DNA of 46,850 bases, taken from the NCBI GenBank assembly GCA_902774845.1, contig CACYJU010000018.1, forward strand, positions 1-46,850. The letters are read 5' to 3'. A program made the translations under genes and the position numbers. Shown here one piece after another: positions 25,472 through 33,862 of this stretch (its first letter is position 1; each line of letters begins with the position of its first letter). Below the pieces are notes generated by a model, which searched no databases, was not told the DNA's origin, and saw only the letters and a program-made list of their open reading frames with translations. Source of the DNA: an uncultured Bacteroidota bacterium (GTDB taxonomy: Bacteria > Bacteroidota > Bacteroidia > Bacteroidales > P3).

Positions 25472-26581
25472 TTAAAGCAGCGCATCCCCCAGCAGCTGAT
25501 CTGCTGCCGCGTATGCGCTGATTTTGTTGTTCAGTATATCCTCGCCTGCCTTCTCTATCCGCTCTTCCATTCCCGGCTGGCTGTAGAATCTGTCCATCAA
25601 CGTCCTTTCTATCGACTCTGTCAATATCCGCAGGTTCTGCTGCCTACGTTTCTCATAGAAATAGCCGTTCGCCTTCGTGAACGCCACATAATCCATCACC
25701 TCGTTCCACAACTCTTGTATCCCCACTTCGGTATAGGCGGAGCAAAGCACCACCTTCACGGGCCATTGTGATTCGGGCATCGGAAACAGATGCAACGCAT
25801 TCCTGAATTGCGCCGCCGCCAGCTCCGACCTCTGCTGGTCGATGTCGGCTTTGTTTATCGCTATCATGTCGCTCATCTCCATGATGCCTCTCTTTATGCC
25901 TTGCAGCTCGTCGCCTGTGTTCGCCAACTGCAGCAGCAGGAAGAAATCCACCATCGAGTGCGCCGCCACCTCCGACTGCCCAACTCCCACCGTCTCCACG
26001 ATGATGACGTCAAATCCGGCTGCCTCGCATAGCAGTATTATCTCTCGCGTCTTGCGCGCCACTCCGCCCAGCGAACCCGCCGACGGGGAAGGCCGTATGA
26101 ATGCGTTGGGGTCAACCGAGAGCTTCTCCATCCTCGTCTTGTCGCCCAGTATGCTGCCTTTCGACCTCTCGCTCGACGGATCTATCGCCAGCACAGCCAC
26201 CTTGTGGTTATGTGCCGTCAGCATCGAGCCGAGCGACTCTATCGTTGTACTCTTCCCAGCACCGGGAACTCCCGTAATTCCCAACCTTATCGACTTGCCG
26301 CTATACGGCAGACATCGTTCAATCACCTGCTGCGCCTTCTGCTGATGCTCATGCAGCGAACTCTCTACCAACGTTATGGCCCTACTCAGCATCGTCCTGT
26401 CGCCATGCAGTATCCCCGACACCAGCTCCTCCACCGAACTCGCCTTCCGTCGCGCCGCACGCGCCCTCTCCACGTAACTGTTGCTCACCTGTTCGGGTTG
26501 TTTCACTCCGTCCATGACGTTCAAAGCCGTCTCGTATTCAAAATTGCTGTAAAGATGATGGTCGTCGGTAGGCATAAGCAT
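25472..26581 (-). CDS. meaB: methylmalonyl-CoA mutase-associated GTPase MeaB
   Basis: A 369-aa G3E-family P-loop GTPase that loads and protects the adenosylcobalamin cofactor of methylmalonyl-CoA mutase. It has Walker A GVPGAGKST at 104-112, AIDPSSERSKGSILGDKTRM, the switch/G3 segment VETVGVGQSE, and the G4 motif NKAD. The length is normal for the family. The mutase genes are not in the window. The start may be ATG 26581 or the ATG two codons later. The role in propionate or succinate metabolism is inferred from family. Confidence 0.94.
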   Translation of the reverse strand: MLMPTDDHHLYSNFEYETALNVMDGVKQPEQVSNSYVERARAARRKASSVEELVSGILHGDRTMLSRAITLVESSLHEHQQKAQQVIERCLPYSGKSIRLGITGVPGAGKSTTIESLGSMLTAHNHKVAVLAIDPSSERSKGSILGDKTRMEKLSVDPNAFIRPSPSAGSLGGVARKTREIILLCEAAGFDVIIVETVGVGQSEVAAHSMVDFFLLLQLANTGDELQGIKRGIMEMSDMIAINKADIDQQRSELAAAQFRNALHLFPMPESQWPVKVVLCSAYTEVGIQELWNEVMDYVAFTKANGYFYEKRRQQNLRILTESIERTLMDRFYSQPGMEERIEKAGEDILNNKISAYAAADQLLGDALL

Positions 26582-26667
26582 CAGTGATTATAGTTCACAA
26601 TTATAACGTTGACCTCCGATAAATAGTACGTCCCGAAACCAAAATAAAACTTTTTTCACCCAAAATC

Positions 26668-26698
26668 TTGCAGAAACGGAAAATATGTGTACTTTTGC
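26668..26698 (+). promoter_or_regulatory. tRNA-Met promoter
   Basis: TTG at 26668-26670 lies 19 bp before TACTTTTGC at 26690-26698, about 65 bp upstream of the tRNA. Confidence 0.6.
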
Positions 26699-26761
26699 AC
26701 CCGCTTTCGAGCGACGGAAACGTACAATTTAATCTTTCCTTACTTGGCTCGAAGGTCCGAT

Positions 26762-26838
26762 GGCGGGGTAGCTCAGTTGGTTAGAGCGTCGGATTCATAA
26801 CCCGGAGGTCACGAGTTCAATTCTCGTCCCCGCTACCA
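26762..26838 (+). tRNA. tRNA-Met (anticodon CAT)
   Basis: A 77-nt cloverleaf with acceptor GGCGGGG/CCCCGCT, D arm GCTC-GAGC, anticodon loop TTCATAA and T arm around GTTCAAT, with the CCA end encoded. One A-C mismatch closes the anticodon stem. A CAT anticodon could also be elongator Met or lysidine-modified tRNA-Ile; the G1-U72 wobble is unlike a standard initiator. Confidence 0.93.
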
Positions 26839-26969
26839 AAATCAGTTAGGCAGGTTGCTATCGGCAACCTGTTTTGTTTTTCTGGCCTCCTAGACAAGCT
26901 CGCTTGCAAATAGGAGGACGGGAAAACAAAGCAACGTCCGCCCAGCGGATCGCCTGACTGATTTTGGTA
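26834..26969. repeat. 136-bp imperfect inverted repeat overlapping the tRNA 3' end
   Basis: TACCAAAATCAGTTAGGC at 26834-26851 is matched, with one change, by its reverse complement at 26952-26969. Inner arms CCTCCTA (26886-26892) and TAGGAGG (26911-26917) and a tip CAAGC/GCTTG complete a long hairpin. The left end includes the last five bases of the tRNA. Confidence 0.75.
26851..26882 (+). terminator. tRNA-Met terminator
   Basis: CAGGTTGC and GCAACCTG form an 8-bp stem with a 5-nt loop, followed by a run of nine Ts broken by one G. It lies within the left arm of the larger inverted repeat. Confidence 0.8.
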
Positions 26970-26983
26970 AAGCCTCCATCCCA

Positions 26984-27010
26984 GAATCGCGGGCTTCACG
27001 CCCGCAATTC
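26984..27010. repeat. REP-like GC-rich palindrome
   Basis: GAATCGCGGGC and GCCCGCAATTC flank a TTCAC loop with one mismatch. It resembles short dispersed REP-type hairpins and lies between the inverted-repeat element and the hemW promoter. Confidence 0.55.
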
Positions 27011-27035
27011 TCATCCTCGTTTCTCAAAACATTAG

Positions 27036-27044
27036 TATCTTTGC
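27036..27044 (+). promoter_or_regulatory. hemW -7 box
   Basis: TATCTTTGC lies 88 bp upstream of the hemW ATG. The leader between them contains a heptamer array. Confidence 0.5.
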
Positions 27045-27090
27045 ATTTGTCTAATCACCAATAAACCGCCTCCCACCACATTTGTCTATT

Positions 27091-27132
27091 CACTAATCAC
27101 CAATCACTAATCACGAATCACGAATCACCAAC
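27091..27132. repeat. heptamer array ending at the hemW start codon
   Basis: Six 7-bp units of the CACTAAT/CACCAAT/CACGAAT type end exactly at the base before ATG 27133. They follow a CATTTGTC motif that also precedes the heptamers near etfB. Confidence 0.85.
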
Positions 27133-28248
27133 ATGCTCTACCTCCACATACCTTTCTGCTCGCGCAAATGCAGCTACTGCGGCTTCTACTCGCGGGTGGG
27201 CGGCGATGTGCAGACGTATGTCGATGCGCTCTGCCGCGAGATAGAACTGCGAGCCGACGAGGTGTGGCCGAATCCGCACAAGGTGCGCACCGTCTATTTC
27301 GGCGGTGGCACCCCTACCCTACTCTCCGTCAGCCAGCTCGAGCGCATAGTGGAACAGCTGAACCGCTCGTTCAACCTCTCGGAGATTGAAGAATGCACCA
27401 TCGAAGCCAACCCCGAATGTCTCACCAAACAGTATGTGGCCGACCTGCGTGCAATGGGGTTCTTCAACCGCGTGAGCGTGGGTGTGCAGTCGTTCTCCGA
27501 CGCCGACCTGCGTCTGCTCAACCGCCGACACAACGGGGAGGATGCGTTGCGAGCGGTGGCGAACCTCAAAGAACGCGGCTACCGCAACGTGTCGATTGAC
27601 CTCATCTACGGAATCCCTGGGCAAAGCGCCGAGCAATGGCAAGCGAACCTCGACGCTGTGGCAAGCCTCGACATACAGCACCTCTCCTGCTACGCCCTGA
27701 CGGTGGAGCACGGCACCATACTTGACCATCAAACAAGGAGCGGTCGTGTGAGGATGCCCGACGAGGATGAAGTGTTGGCGAGGTACGAGACACTTCTCGA
27801 ATGGTGTGACAGCAACGGATTTACGCAATACGAGATTTCCAACTTCTGCCGCGAGCCTTACCGCTCGCGCCACAACAGCCGCTACTGGGACCACACTCCC
27901 TATATGGGTTTCGGGGCTTCCGCCCATTCCTTCGACGGCTCCCACCGCCGCTGGAACATATCCGACACAACGCAATATATCAATGGAATAAACAATAACA
28001 ACACCTATTTTGAAATGGAAAAAATATCTGAAATCGACGCCTTCAACGAGTACATCATGACCGCGCTCAGAACCACCGAGGGAATCGACATCTCCAAACT
28101 CGACCCCGTTTTCGCCGACGGTCTGAAAGACAACATCCTAAAATACATCATGGAAGGATACATCTACATCCAAGACGGACATTACCGTCCCACCGAGAAA
28201 GGACTGCTCCATGCCGACGGTATAGCTGCCGACTTGATTATCGCGTAG
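27133..28248 (+). CDS. hemW: HemW-like radical SAM protein (coproporphyrinogen dehydrogenase-like)
   Basis: A 371-aa radical SAM protein. The cluster motif CSRKCSYCGFYS is at residues 9-20, followed by YFGGGTPTLL, the SAM-binding GxGGGTPT region, then ECTIEANPE and VSVGVQSFSDADLRLLNRRH. The C-terminal HemN-type domain includes YEISNFCREPYRSRHNSRYW. This form corresponds to HemW, a heme chaperone, rather than to the HemN oxygen-independent oxidase, because the cluster motif begins near residue 9 and no HemN-type N-terminal extension is present. Start is the ATG that ends the heptamer array. Confidence 0.88.
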   Translation: MLYLHIPFCSRKCSYCGFYSRVGGDVQTYVDALCREIELRADEVWPNPHKVRTVYFGGGTPTLLSVSQLERIVEQLNRSFNLSEIEECTIEANPECLTKQYVADLRAMGFFNRVSVGVQSFSDADLRLLNRRHNGEDALRAVANLKERGYRNVSIDLIYGIPGQSAEQWQANLDAVASLDIQHLSCYALTVEHGTILDHQTRSGRVRMPDEDEVLARYETLLEWCDSNGFTQYEISNFCREPYRSRHNSRYWDHTPYMGFGASAHSFDGSHRRWNISDTTQYINGINNNNTYFEMEKISEIDAFNEYIMTALRTTEGIDISKLDPVFADGLKDNILKYIMEGYIYIQDGHYRPTEKGLLHADGIAADLIIA

Positions 28249-28274
28249 GCAATAAAACTAACGGTTTCAGCGTT

Positions 28275-28299
28275 TTTTTAGGGATTTCGTCCCTAAAAA
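28275..28299 (+). terminator. hairpin between hemW and the next gene
   Basis: TTTTTAGGGA and TCCCTAAAAA form a perfect 10-bp stem with a 5-nt loop, 26 bp after the hemW stop and 10 bp before the next ATG. It may terminate or attenuate transcription, or act in the leader of the next gene. Confidence 0.55.
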
Positions 28300-28309
28300 C
28301 TGAACACCT

Positions 28310-30187
28310 ATGCTGAACCTCAAGTCTTTTGCCGCCGTTTTGCTTTGTGCCGTAACGTTCGGCGCCGTCGCACAGACGCGCACCGACACCGTCGAATACC
28401 GTCCGCCCTACAGCGACCTTCTGCCCATCAAATGCATCCGCACCATCCCTTACAAGACTATCGACGGCGAACGCAAGGTGGACGGCACTCTCACCATCGT
28501 GGGCAAAGGCGGATGGGATGCCGGACAGCACAACGACAACCAGCAGTACAGCGAGAGCCGCACCTACGTGCGCGGCATGCTCAACGGCCACTATCGCCAG
28601 AGCTACCGCCACAACGGCTCCGGCGTCGCTGGCGGACGCTACAAGATCAACCGCGGATGGACAGCCGAAGGCGACTTCCGCGACGGACTGCCCGTCGGCA
28701 TCTGGTCCTTCTCCCTCGACTCAAAATACAACAGCCCCGACGACCACAGCAACACTCTGCTGAAAGAGCGGGTTACCTTTGTCGATGGACTTGCCGTCTC
28801 CATCACCGACCAGGACGGCAACAGCATCACCATCGACAGCAAAGGACTCTTCGACGGAAAAGGTAATATAAAAGGGGGCGACCATGTGACTTTGAAGAAA
28901 AGCATCATCACCAACCTCTACACCGACGCCACTGGCGAGACTCGCCCCACCTCTACGAAAGAACGCCAGCTGATCGACCGCATCATCTCCGGCGAGGAAT
29001 CCCTCTTCACCTTAGCCGACAAAGGCTACACCATCGACTACCAGGAGGTGTTTCTGGCTCAGTGGGCACGCTTCGCCGAACATTGCGACCGCTACGCTCA
29101 GATGGGCTCTTTCGCCACTCGCTTCCGTGTTCCCAAATACTCCGCCCGCATCGGACGCCTCACCGAAATCAATACAGTCAGCGACGAGAAAGCCGTAGAG
29201 TACTACCACCAGCGCAACAAAGAGTACGACAACCTCAAAACCCAAGCTCATTACAACACTCGCTACGGCAAACGCTACCTCAGCTCTAACGCCGAACGCG
29301 AGATCGACCGCTGCTGGCGCATCGACCAGGAGCGTATGCTGAGCCACACTCTCGCGACCCTCTCGCAGATGCAGCACAACAAAGACCTCTCAGGTTGCAG
29401 CAGCGAAGAGGGGTCCATCTACGAGCTCATCGACTTCAACGACATCAAGACCTCGTCCAACGAACGCTGCAAAGCCGTCCTCTCGCTTCTCGACGCGACT
29501 ATAGGAAGCCTCTACCCTATCGCCGGATGCAAGATAGAATCCATCGACTGGCACCCCTATCAGGGATATATCGCCCAATGCCGCATCAACCAGACGCGAC
29601 GCGACTCTATCGGCTACAACTCCTACCGCGCACAGCTCGAAGTTGACTACAACGGACATCTGATGATTGAGCTGATGAAAGGGCAGTCGTACCCGAAGGT
29701 CGCCAACATCTGGGACACCGTCGATGCTCGCGAAGCCACCCTCAGCCGCCAGCACTCGGCCCTGCTCTCTAAATGCGGCGGCATAAAGACTTGGCGCGAC
29801 GATTATATCCTTGCATACGAAAACATGCTGTCCGACCGCACCACGAAAGCCGAAGTGCGGCTGAAAGACCTCGCCGCGATGGACTCGCTACAACGGCAGT
29901 TTGAAAGCAACATCGACCTCTTCGCCGCCATCGATGCCGGCGACCGCGAGGCTCACAAATACTTCAACTTCCGTACGCTCACAGCCCTCTACGATGCCAT
30001 GATGAAGGAAGCCGACATCGAATGGAGCGACGACACCAGCCACCTGAAAAAAGTAACCGCCCTGCAACGCCAATACCTCGACCTACTGAAAACCAACCCA
30101 CCCGCCGAACTGGAACGGACAGCCAACATGGAACGGATAAGGACAGCCAAAGAGCTGATAGAACTGGTAAACGACAACCAATTCTAA
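28310..30187 (+). CDS. secreted protein of unknown function (625 aa)
   Basis: The product has a signal peptide (FAAVLLCAVTFGAVAQ). Residues about 45-150 contain glycine-aromatic units such as RTYVRGMLNGHYRQSYRHNG and GRYKINRGWTAEGDFRDGLP that look like MORN-type repeats. The rest is mostly polar and charged, with helical stretches and Arg/Asp-rich segments (YHQRNKEYDNLKTQAHYNT, RTAKELIELVNDNQF at the end). No membrane segment or catalytic motif was seen. It is followed by the second four-helix-bundle gene after 21 bp. Family not recognised. Confidence 0.75.
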   Translation: MLNLKSFAAVLLCAVTFGAVAQTRTDTVEYRPPYSDLLPIKCIRTIPYKTIDGERKVDGTLTIVGKGGWDAGQHNDNQQYSESRTYVRGMLNGHYRQSYRHNGSGVAGGRYKINRGWTAEGDFRDGLPVGIWSFSLDSKYNSPDDHSNTLLKERVTFVDGLAVSITDQDGNSITIDSKGLFDGKGNIKGGDHVTLKKSIITNLYTDATGETRPTSTKERQLIDRIISGEESLFTLADKGYTIDYQEVFLAQWARFAEHCDRYAQMGSFATRFRVPKYSARIGRLTEINTVSDEKAVEYYHQRNKEYDNLKTQAHYNTRYGKRYLSSNAEREIDRCWRIDQERMLSHTLATLSQMQHNKDLSGCSSEEGSIYELIDFNDIKTSSNERCKAVLSLLDATIGSLYPIAGCKIESIDWHPYQGYIAQCRINQTRRDSIGYNSYRAQLEVDYNGHLMIELMKGQSYPKVANIWDTVDAREATLSRQHSALLSKCGGIKTWRDDYILAYENMLSDRTTKAEVRLKDLAAMDSLQRQFESNIDLFAAIDAGDREAHKYFNFRTLTALYDAMMKEADIEWSDDTSHLKKVTALQRQYLDLLKTNPPAELERTANMERIRTAKELIELVNDNQF

Positions 30188-30208
30188 CAAAACCAACCAT
30201 TCTAAAAA

Positions 30209-30874
30209 ATGAACAAAGAAAATCAAAATAATCCGAATTCTCAGAATAATCAGAATCCTCAGAACAATCTGAACAATCAGCCCCATCAACCCCTCCAACC
30301 CTCCCCCACCCCATTCCTCCCCAACCACGGCCATTACCGCAACCTCCGCGTTTACAAACTCACCGAAATCATCTACGACACCACCTTTTATTTCACACAA
30401 CGCTACCTGCAAAAAGGAGACCGCACAGTTGACCAGATGATTCAAGCTGCACGTAGCGGCAAACAGAACATCGCCGAAGGCAACCAAGCCGCAACCACCT
30501 CAAGCGAAACTGAGATAAAACTCACCAACGTTGCAAAAGCCAGCCTCGAAGAACTACTGATTGACTACGAGGACTACCTGCGTGTACACGGCTTGGAGCA
30601 ATGGCAGCAGAATAATCCCCGAATGGAGAAACTGCGTCAATACACACGCACCAAGCGATTCCTTGAAGAATACCCGACACTCTTCGACAAAATGAACGAA
30701 GAAGAAATCTGCAATCTTTCTATAACCCTAATACATCAAGCAATGTACATGTTACACCGCCTTTTAGAGACAATGCAGCGTCGCTTTGTCTCCGAAGGTG
30801 GAATAAAAGAGCAGATGCTCTCAGCAAGGCTCAACTACAGAAACCAACAAAAAAGAAAAAACAACAACCAATAA
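30209..30874 (+). CDS. four-helix-bundle suffix protein, copy 2
   Basis: A 221-aa paralogue of the protein at 24825. The conserved core starts near residue 42 (HYRNLRVYKLTEIIYDTTFY) and includes DRTVDQMIQAARSGKQNIAE and SLEELLIDYEDYLRVHGLEQ. Unlike copy 1 it has about 40 extra N-terminal residues rich in Asn, Gln and Pro. Six units of the 9-bp array are translated there, in frame because nine is three codons; a start further in, just before the core, is possible. A matching array follows the stop codon. Function unknown. Confidence 0.83.
   Translation: MNKENQNNPNSQNNQNPQNNLNNQPHQPLQPSPTPFLPNHGHYRNLRVYKLTEIIYDTTFYFTQRYLQKGDRTVDQMIQAARSGKQNIAEGNQAATTSSETEIKLTNVAKASLEELLIDYEDYLRVHGLEQWQQNNPRMEKLRQYTRTKRFLEEYPTLFDKMNEEEICNLSITLIHQAMYMLHRLLETMQRRFVSEGGIKEQMLSARLNYRNQQKRKNNNQ
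30227..30280. repeat. nonamer array, left flank, translated within four-helix-bundle gene 2
   Basis: Six 9-bp units in perfect phase, consensus AATCCTCAG or AACAATCAG, translated as an Asn/Gln/Pro-rich tract. Confidence 0.9.
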
Positions 30875-30877
30875 CAA

Positions 30878-30940
30878 AACAATCAGAATCTTCAGAATTC
30901 TCCGAATCCTCAGAATCCTCAGAATCCACAGAATCCTCCG
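30878..30940. repeat. nonamer array, right flank of four-helix-bundle gene 2
   Basis: Seven 9-bp units in perfect phase start 3 bp after the stop codon, consensus AATCCTCAG. The units AACAATCAG and AATCCTCAG occur identically in the left flank. Three further units of this type lie at 46672-46698. Confidence 0.9.
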
Positions 30941-30956
30941 ACCTCGCCAACTTCCT

Positions 30957-32027
30957 TCACACCAACCCCGACAAGTTGCCTCCCACGTTGTCGTGTGAGG
31001 CTCCTGTTACGCTTTTTAGGCAGTTCACCTGCTTATTCAGCCGCAGATAACCCAACAAGGCAAATATTATGGCTTCCTTGTAGTCGATGATGTCCTCCGA
31101 CGGAACCGTCACCTCACACTTCGGCGCCAGCCGCCTCAGCAGCTCTATCAGAAAGCTGTTTTTTGCACCACCTCCAGTCACCAACAACGACCTTATATTA
31201 TTATCATTCACCACAGTGGCAATCTGCTGCGCTATATGTTCAGCAACAGTACGCAGCACGTCTTTAACATCGTATTCATTTCCGCCGACAATCGGCCTAA
31301 ACTCCGACACAAACCACTCCTTGCCAAGCGACTTGGGCGACGGCTGTGCATAGTAGCCTAACGAGTTCATCCTACTCAACAACGCCTCCACGACCTCTCC
31401 CGACCTGGCCACCTCGCCTCCTTTGTCGTACGGCAGGCCGACCTTCTGTGCCAACATATTGAGCGCCATGTTGCAAGGGCAGATGTCAAAGGCGATGCGC
31501 GAATCCGAACCGTATGATATGTTCGCTATGCCGCCGAGGTTAAGGCAGGCGTCGCTGTCGCCAAAAAGCAGGCGATCGCCTATCGGCACCAGCGGTGCTC
31601 CCTGACCGCCCAACGCCACATCGAGGGTGCGGAAGTTGAACACCACCGGCAATCCACATTCGGCGGCAATCGAGTCGCCGTCACCAATCTGGGTGGTGAG
31701 GCCAAGGTGTGGCTGGTGGAAGATGGTGTGGCCGTGCGAGGCGACAAAATCGACCTTTAGATTATGCTTGACCACGAACTCACGCACCAACCGGCCCAGA
31801 TAATGCCCCAACTCCACATTGGCAAGCGCATACTCGTATGCCGATGTGTTTTCAAGCTCCGAAAGCCTCTTGCGCCACCCCTCGTCGTAGGGTATCGTCT
31901 CCGCCGCCAGCAACGTCCAATCCAATACGCCGTCAGCCTCTACAAATCGGCAGCACGCCAAGTCCACGCCGTCGAGCGAAGTGCCTGACATAAGGCCTAT
32001 GATAGTTAAGTCTTCAAGTCTTTGCAT
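30957..32027 (-). CDS. anmK: anhydro-N-acetylmuramic acid kinase
   Basis: A 356-aa cytosolic kinase that phosphorylates and opens 1,6-anhydroMurNAc during cell-wall recycling. It shows the N-terminal GLMSGTSLDGVDLA, SHGHTIFHQP, NFRTLDVALGGQGAPLVPIG and LNLGGIANIS motifs. The frame is open 15 codons further upstream, but a -7 box at 32032-32040 lies inside that extension, so ATG 32027 is preferred. The transcript would then be nearly leaderless. Convergent with the second four-helix-bundle gene, with its nonamer array between the two stop codons. Confidence 0.93.
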   Translation of the reverse strand: MQRLEDLTIIGLMSGTSLDGVDLACCRFVEADGVLDWTLLAAETIPYDEGWRKRLSELENTSAYEYALANVELGHYLGRLVREFVVKHNLKVDFVASHGHTIFHQPHLGLTTQIGDGDSIAAECGLPVVFNFRTLDVALGGQGAPLVPIGDRLLFGDSDACLNLGGIANISYGSDSRIAFDICPCNMALNMLAQKVGLPYDKGGEVARSGEVVEALLSRMNSLGYYAQPSPKSLGKEWFVSEFRPIVGGNEYDVKDVLRTVAEHIAQQIATVVNDNNIRSLLVTGGGAKNSFLIELLRRLAPKCEVTVPSEDIIDYKEAIIFALLGYLRLNKQVNCLKSVTGASHDNVGGNLSGLV

Positions 32028-32031
32028 AGGT

Positions 32032-32040
32032 GCAAAATTA
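32032..32040 (-). promoter_or_regulatory. anmK -7 box
   Basis: The minus strand reads TAATTTTGC, ending 4 bp before the anmK ATG. This implies a leaderless or very short-leader mRNA. The -33 box is weak. Confidence 0.45.
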
Positions 32041-32082
32041 CATATTTTTGTTGTTCTATGTAAAAATGCCATAATTTTTTAC

Positions 32083-32091
32083 TATCTTTGC
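32083..32091 (+). promoter_or_regulatory. ridA -7 box
   Basis: TATCTTTGC lies 40 bp before the ridA start, divergent from the anmK box. Confidence 0.55.
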
Positions 32092-32131
32092 AACTCCGTT
32101 TCTTGTATTTAAATCAAAAAACAATACACAC

Positions 32132-32557
32132 ATGAAGAACACTAAACAAGTCATCAACACACCCAAGGCTCCCGCAGCCATCGGACCTTACAGCCAGGCC
32201 ATCTTGGTCGGCAACACCCTCTACATCAGCGGTCAGGTACCCATCGACCCCGCAACGGGCAAAATCGTCGAAGGCGGCATCACCGAGCAGACCGAGCAGG
32301 TTTTCAAGAACATCAAGGCCATCCTCGACGAGGCCGGATTCACCTTCGACGACGTGGTGAAGAGCACCTGCCTGCTGGCCGACATGGAGTATTTCAAACC
32401 CATGAACGAGGTCTATGCCAAATACTACAGCCACGACTGCCCCGCCCGCGCCGCTTTCGCCGTGAAGGGCCTGCCTATGGGTGCGCTCGTCGAAATCGAG
32501 ACCATCGCCATCAACCACACATACGTTTACAACAAGCTCGACAAACTGGGCAATTAA
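32132..32557 (+). CDS. ridA: RidA family enamine/imine deaminase
   Basis: A 141-aa cytosolic protein that hydrolyses reactive 2-aminoacrylate and related imines formed by PLP enzymes. Family marks are PAAIGPYSQAILVGNTLYIS, GQVPIDPATG, EQTEQVFKNIKAILDEAG, the catalytic Arg in PARAAFAVKGLPMGALVEIE. The N-terminus is about ten residues longer than in the shortest relatives. It may be an independent unit upstream of the acyl-CoA dehydrogenase. Confidence 0.94.
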   Translation: MKNTKQVINTPKAPAAIGPYSQAILVGNTLYISGQVPIDPATGKIVEGGITEQTEQVFKNIKAILDEAGFTFDDVVKSTCLLADMEYFKPMNEVYAKYYSHDCPARAAFAVKGLPMGALVEIETIAINHTYVYNKLDKLGN

Positions 32558-32602
32558 TGTCAAGTGAACCGTAAGTCCAAGTGAGCCATACGGCCACGAA
32601 AG

Positions 32603-32658
32603 TCAACTTACAACTTATCGCAGCTTAAAACTTAAAACTAAAAACTAAAAACTTTAAG
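32603..32658. repeat. heptamer array upstream of the acyl-CoA dehydrogenase
   Basis: Eight 7-bp units, ending in CTTAAAA and CTAAAAA types, run to 5 bp before the ATG at 32664. The same CTAAAAA unit recurs at 46708-46728. Confidence 0.8.
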
Positions 32659-32663
32659 AATAC

Positions 32664-33739
32664 ATGGATTTCAGTTTCACAAAACAAGAAGAGCTCTTCC
32701 TGCAGATGATTCGCGAATTTGCAGAGAAAGAGGTGAAACCCCTCGCCGCCGAGGTTGACGAGGAGGAGCGTTTCCCGATGGAGACGGTTGAGAAGATGGC
32801 CAAGATCGGCCTCATGGGTATTCCTATCCCGAAGCAGTACGGCGGAGCCGGCGGCACCAACATCATGTACGGCATGGCCGTCGAGGAGCTGAGCCGCGTC
32901 TGCGCCACCACCGGCGTCATCCTCTCGGCCCACACCAGCCTCTGCGCCGCCCCCATACTCGAGAGCGGCACCGAGGAGCAGAAGATGAAATACCTGCCCA
33001 AGCTCGCCTCCGGCGAGTGGATCGGTGCCTTCGGCCTCACCGAACCAAACGCCGGCACCGACGCAGCCGGACAGCAGACCATCGCAGTTCTTGATGGCGA
33101 CGAATGGGTGCTCAACGGCAGCAAGATTTTCATCACCAACGGCTCCTACGCCAACGTGTTCATCATCATCGCCATGACCGACAAGAGCCTCGGCACCAAG
33201 GGCTGGGCATCCGCGGAAGCGCCACCACCGAACTCATATTCGAAGACTGCCGCATCCCGAAGGACCGTCAGATCGGTCAGCTCGGCAAGGGATTCAACCT
33301 CGCCATGAAGACCCTCGACGGCGGTCGTATCGGTATCGCCTGCCAGGCACTCGGCATCGCCCAGGGCGCCATGGACGAGACGGTGAAATACACCAAGGAG
33401 CGCAAACAGTTCGGCAAGAGCATCAGCCAGTTCCAGAACACCCAGTTCCAGATGGCCGACCTCGAGACAAAGGTCCAGGCCGCCCGTCTGCTCTGCCGCA
33501 AGGCTCACTACAACAAAGACCACGGCCTGCCCTACAGCGCCGAGGCAGCCATGGCCAAGCTCTTCGCAGCCGAGACCGCCATGGAGGTAACCACCAAGGC
33601 CGTCCAGTTCCACGGCGGCTACGGCTACACCCGCGAATATCCCGTCGAGCGCATGATGCGCGACGCCAAGATTACCGAAATCTACGAAGGCACCTCCGAA
33701 GTGCAGCGCATGGTTATCGCCGGAAAACTTTTCAAATAA
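32664..33739 (+). pseudogene. acyl-CoA dehydrogenase (butyryl-CoA type), frameshifted by an internal deletion
   Basis: Two frames together encode an acyl-CoA dehydrogenase. The first (from 32664) has FTKQEELFLQMIREFAEKEV, YGGAGGTNIMYGMAVEEL and FGLTEPNAGTDAAGQQT up to TDKSLGTKG near 33201. The second, from about 33200 to 33739, resumes at [20 protein letters not shown] and ends with [20 protein letters not shown] and [20 protein letters not shown]. Related enzymes have about 20 residues between those points, so roughly 60-65 bp are missing and the frame shifts. The neighbours are etfB and etfA, its electron acceptors. Either a true mutation or an assembly error. Confidence 0.85.
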
Positions 33740-33740
33740 T

Positions 33741-33850
33741 TTAGTGAATCGTGATGAGTGATGAGTGAATAGACATTACATTTGTCGAATCATTATTTAC
33801 CATTCATAAAACAATTGTCAAATCACTATTCACCATTCACTAATCACTAA
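33741..33850. repeat. palindromic heptamer element A
   Basis: Left arm: AGTGAAT-type 7-bp units. Core: AGACA-TTACAT-TTGTC. Right arm: reverse-complement-type units (ATCATTA, TTCACCA and TTCACTA), present twice, each introduced by TTGTC. It fills the gap between the dehydrogenase and etfB. Confidence 0.75.
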
Positions 33851-33862
33851 AAAAAAAGAACA

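Noticed and set aside
26817..27014. 65-aa minus-strand frame next to the tRNA
   Set aside because: It spans the hairpin element and a REP-like palindrome and overlaps the tRNA end.
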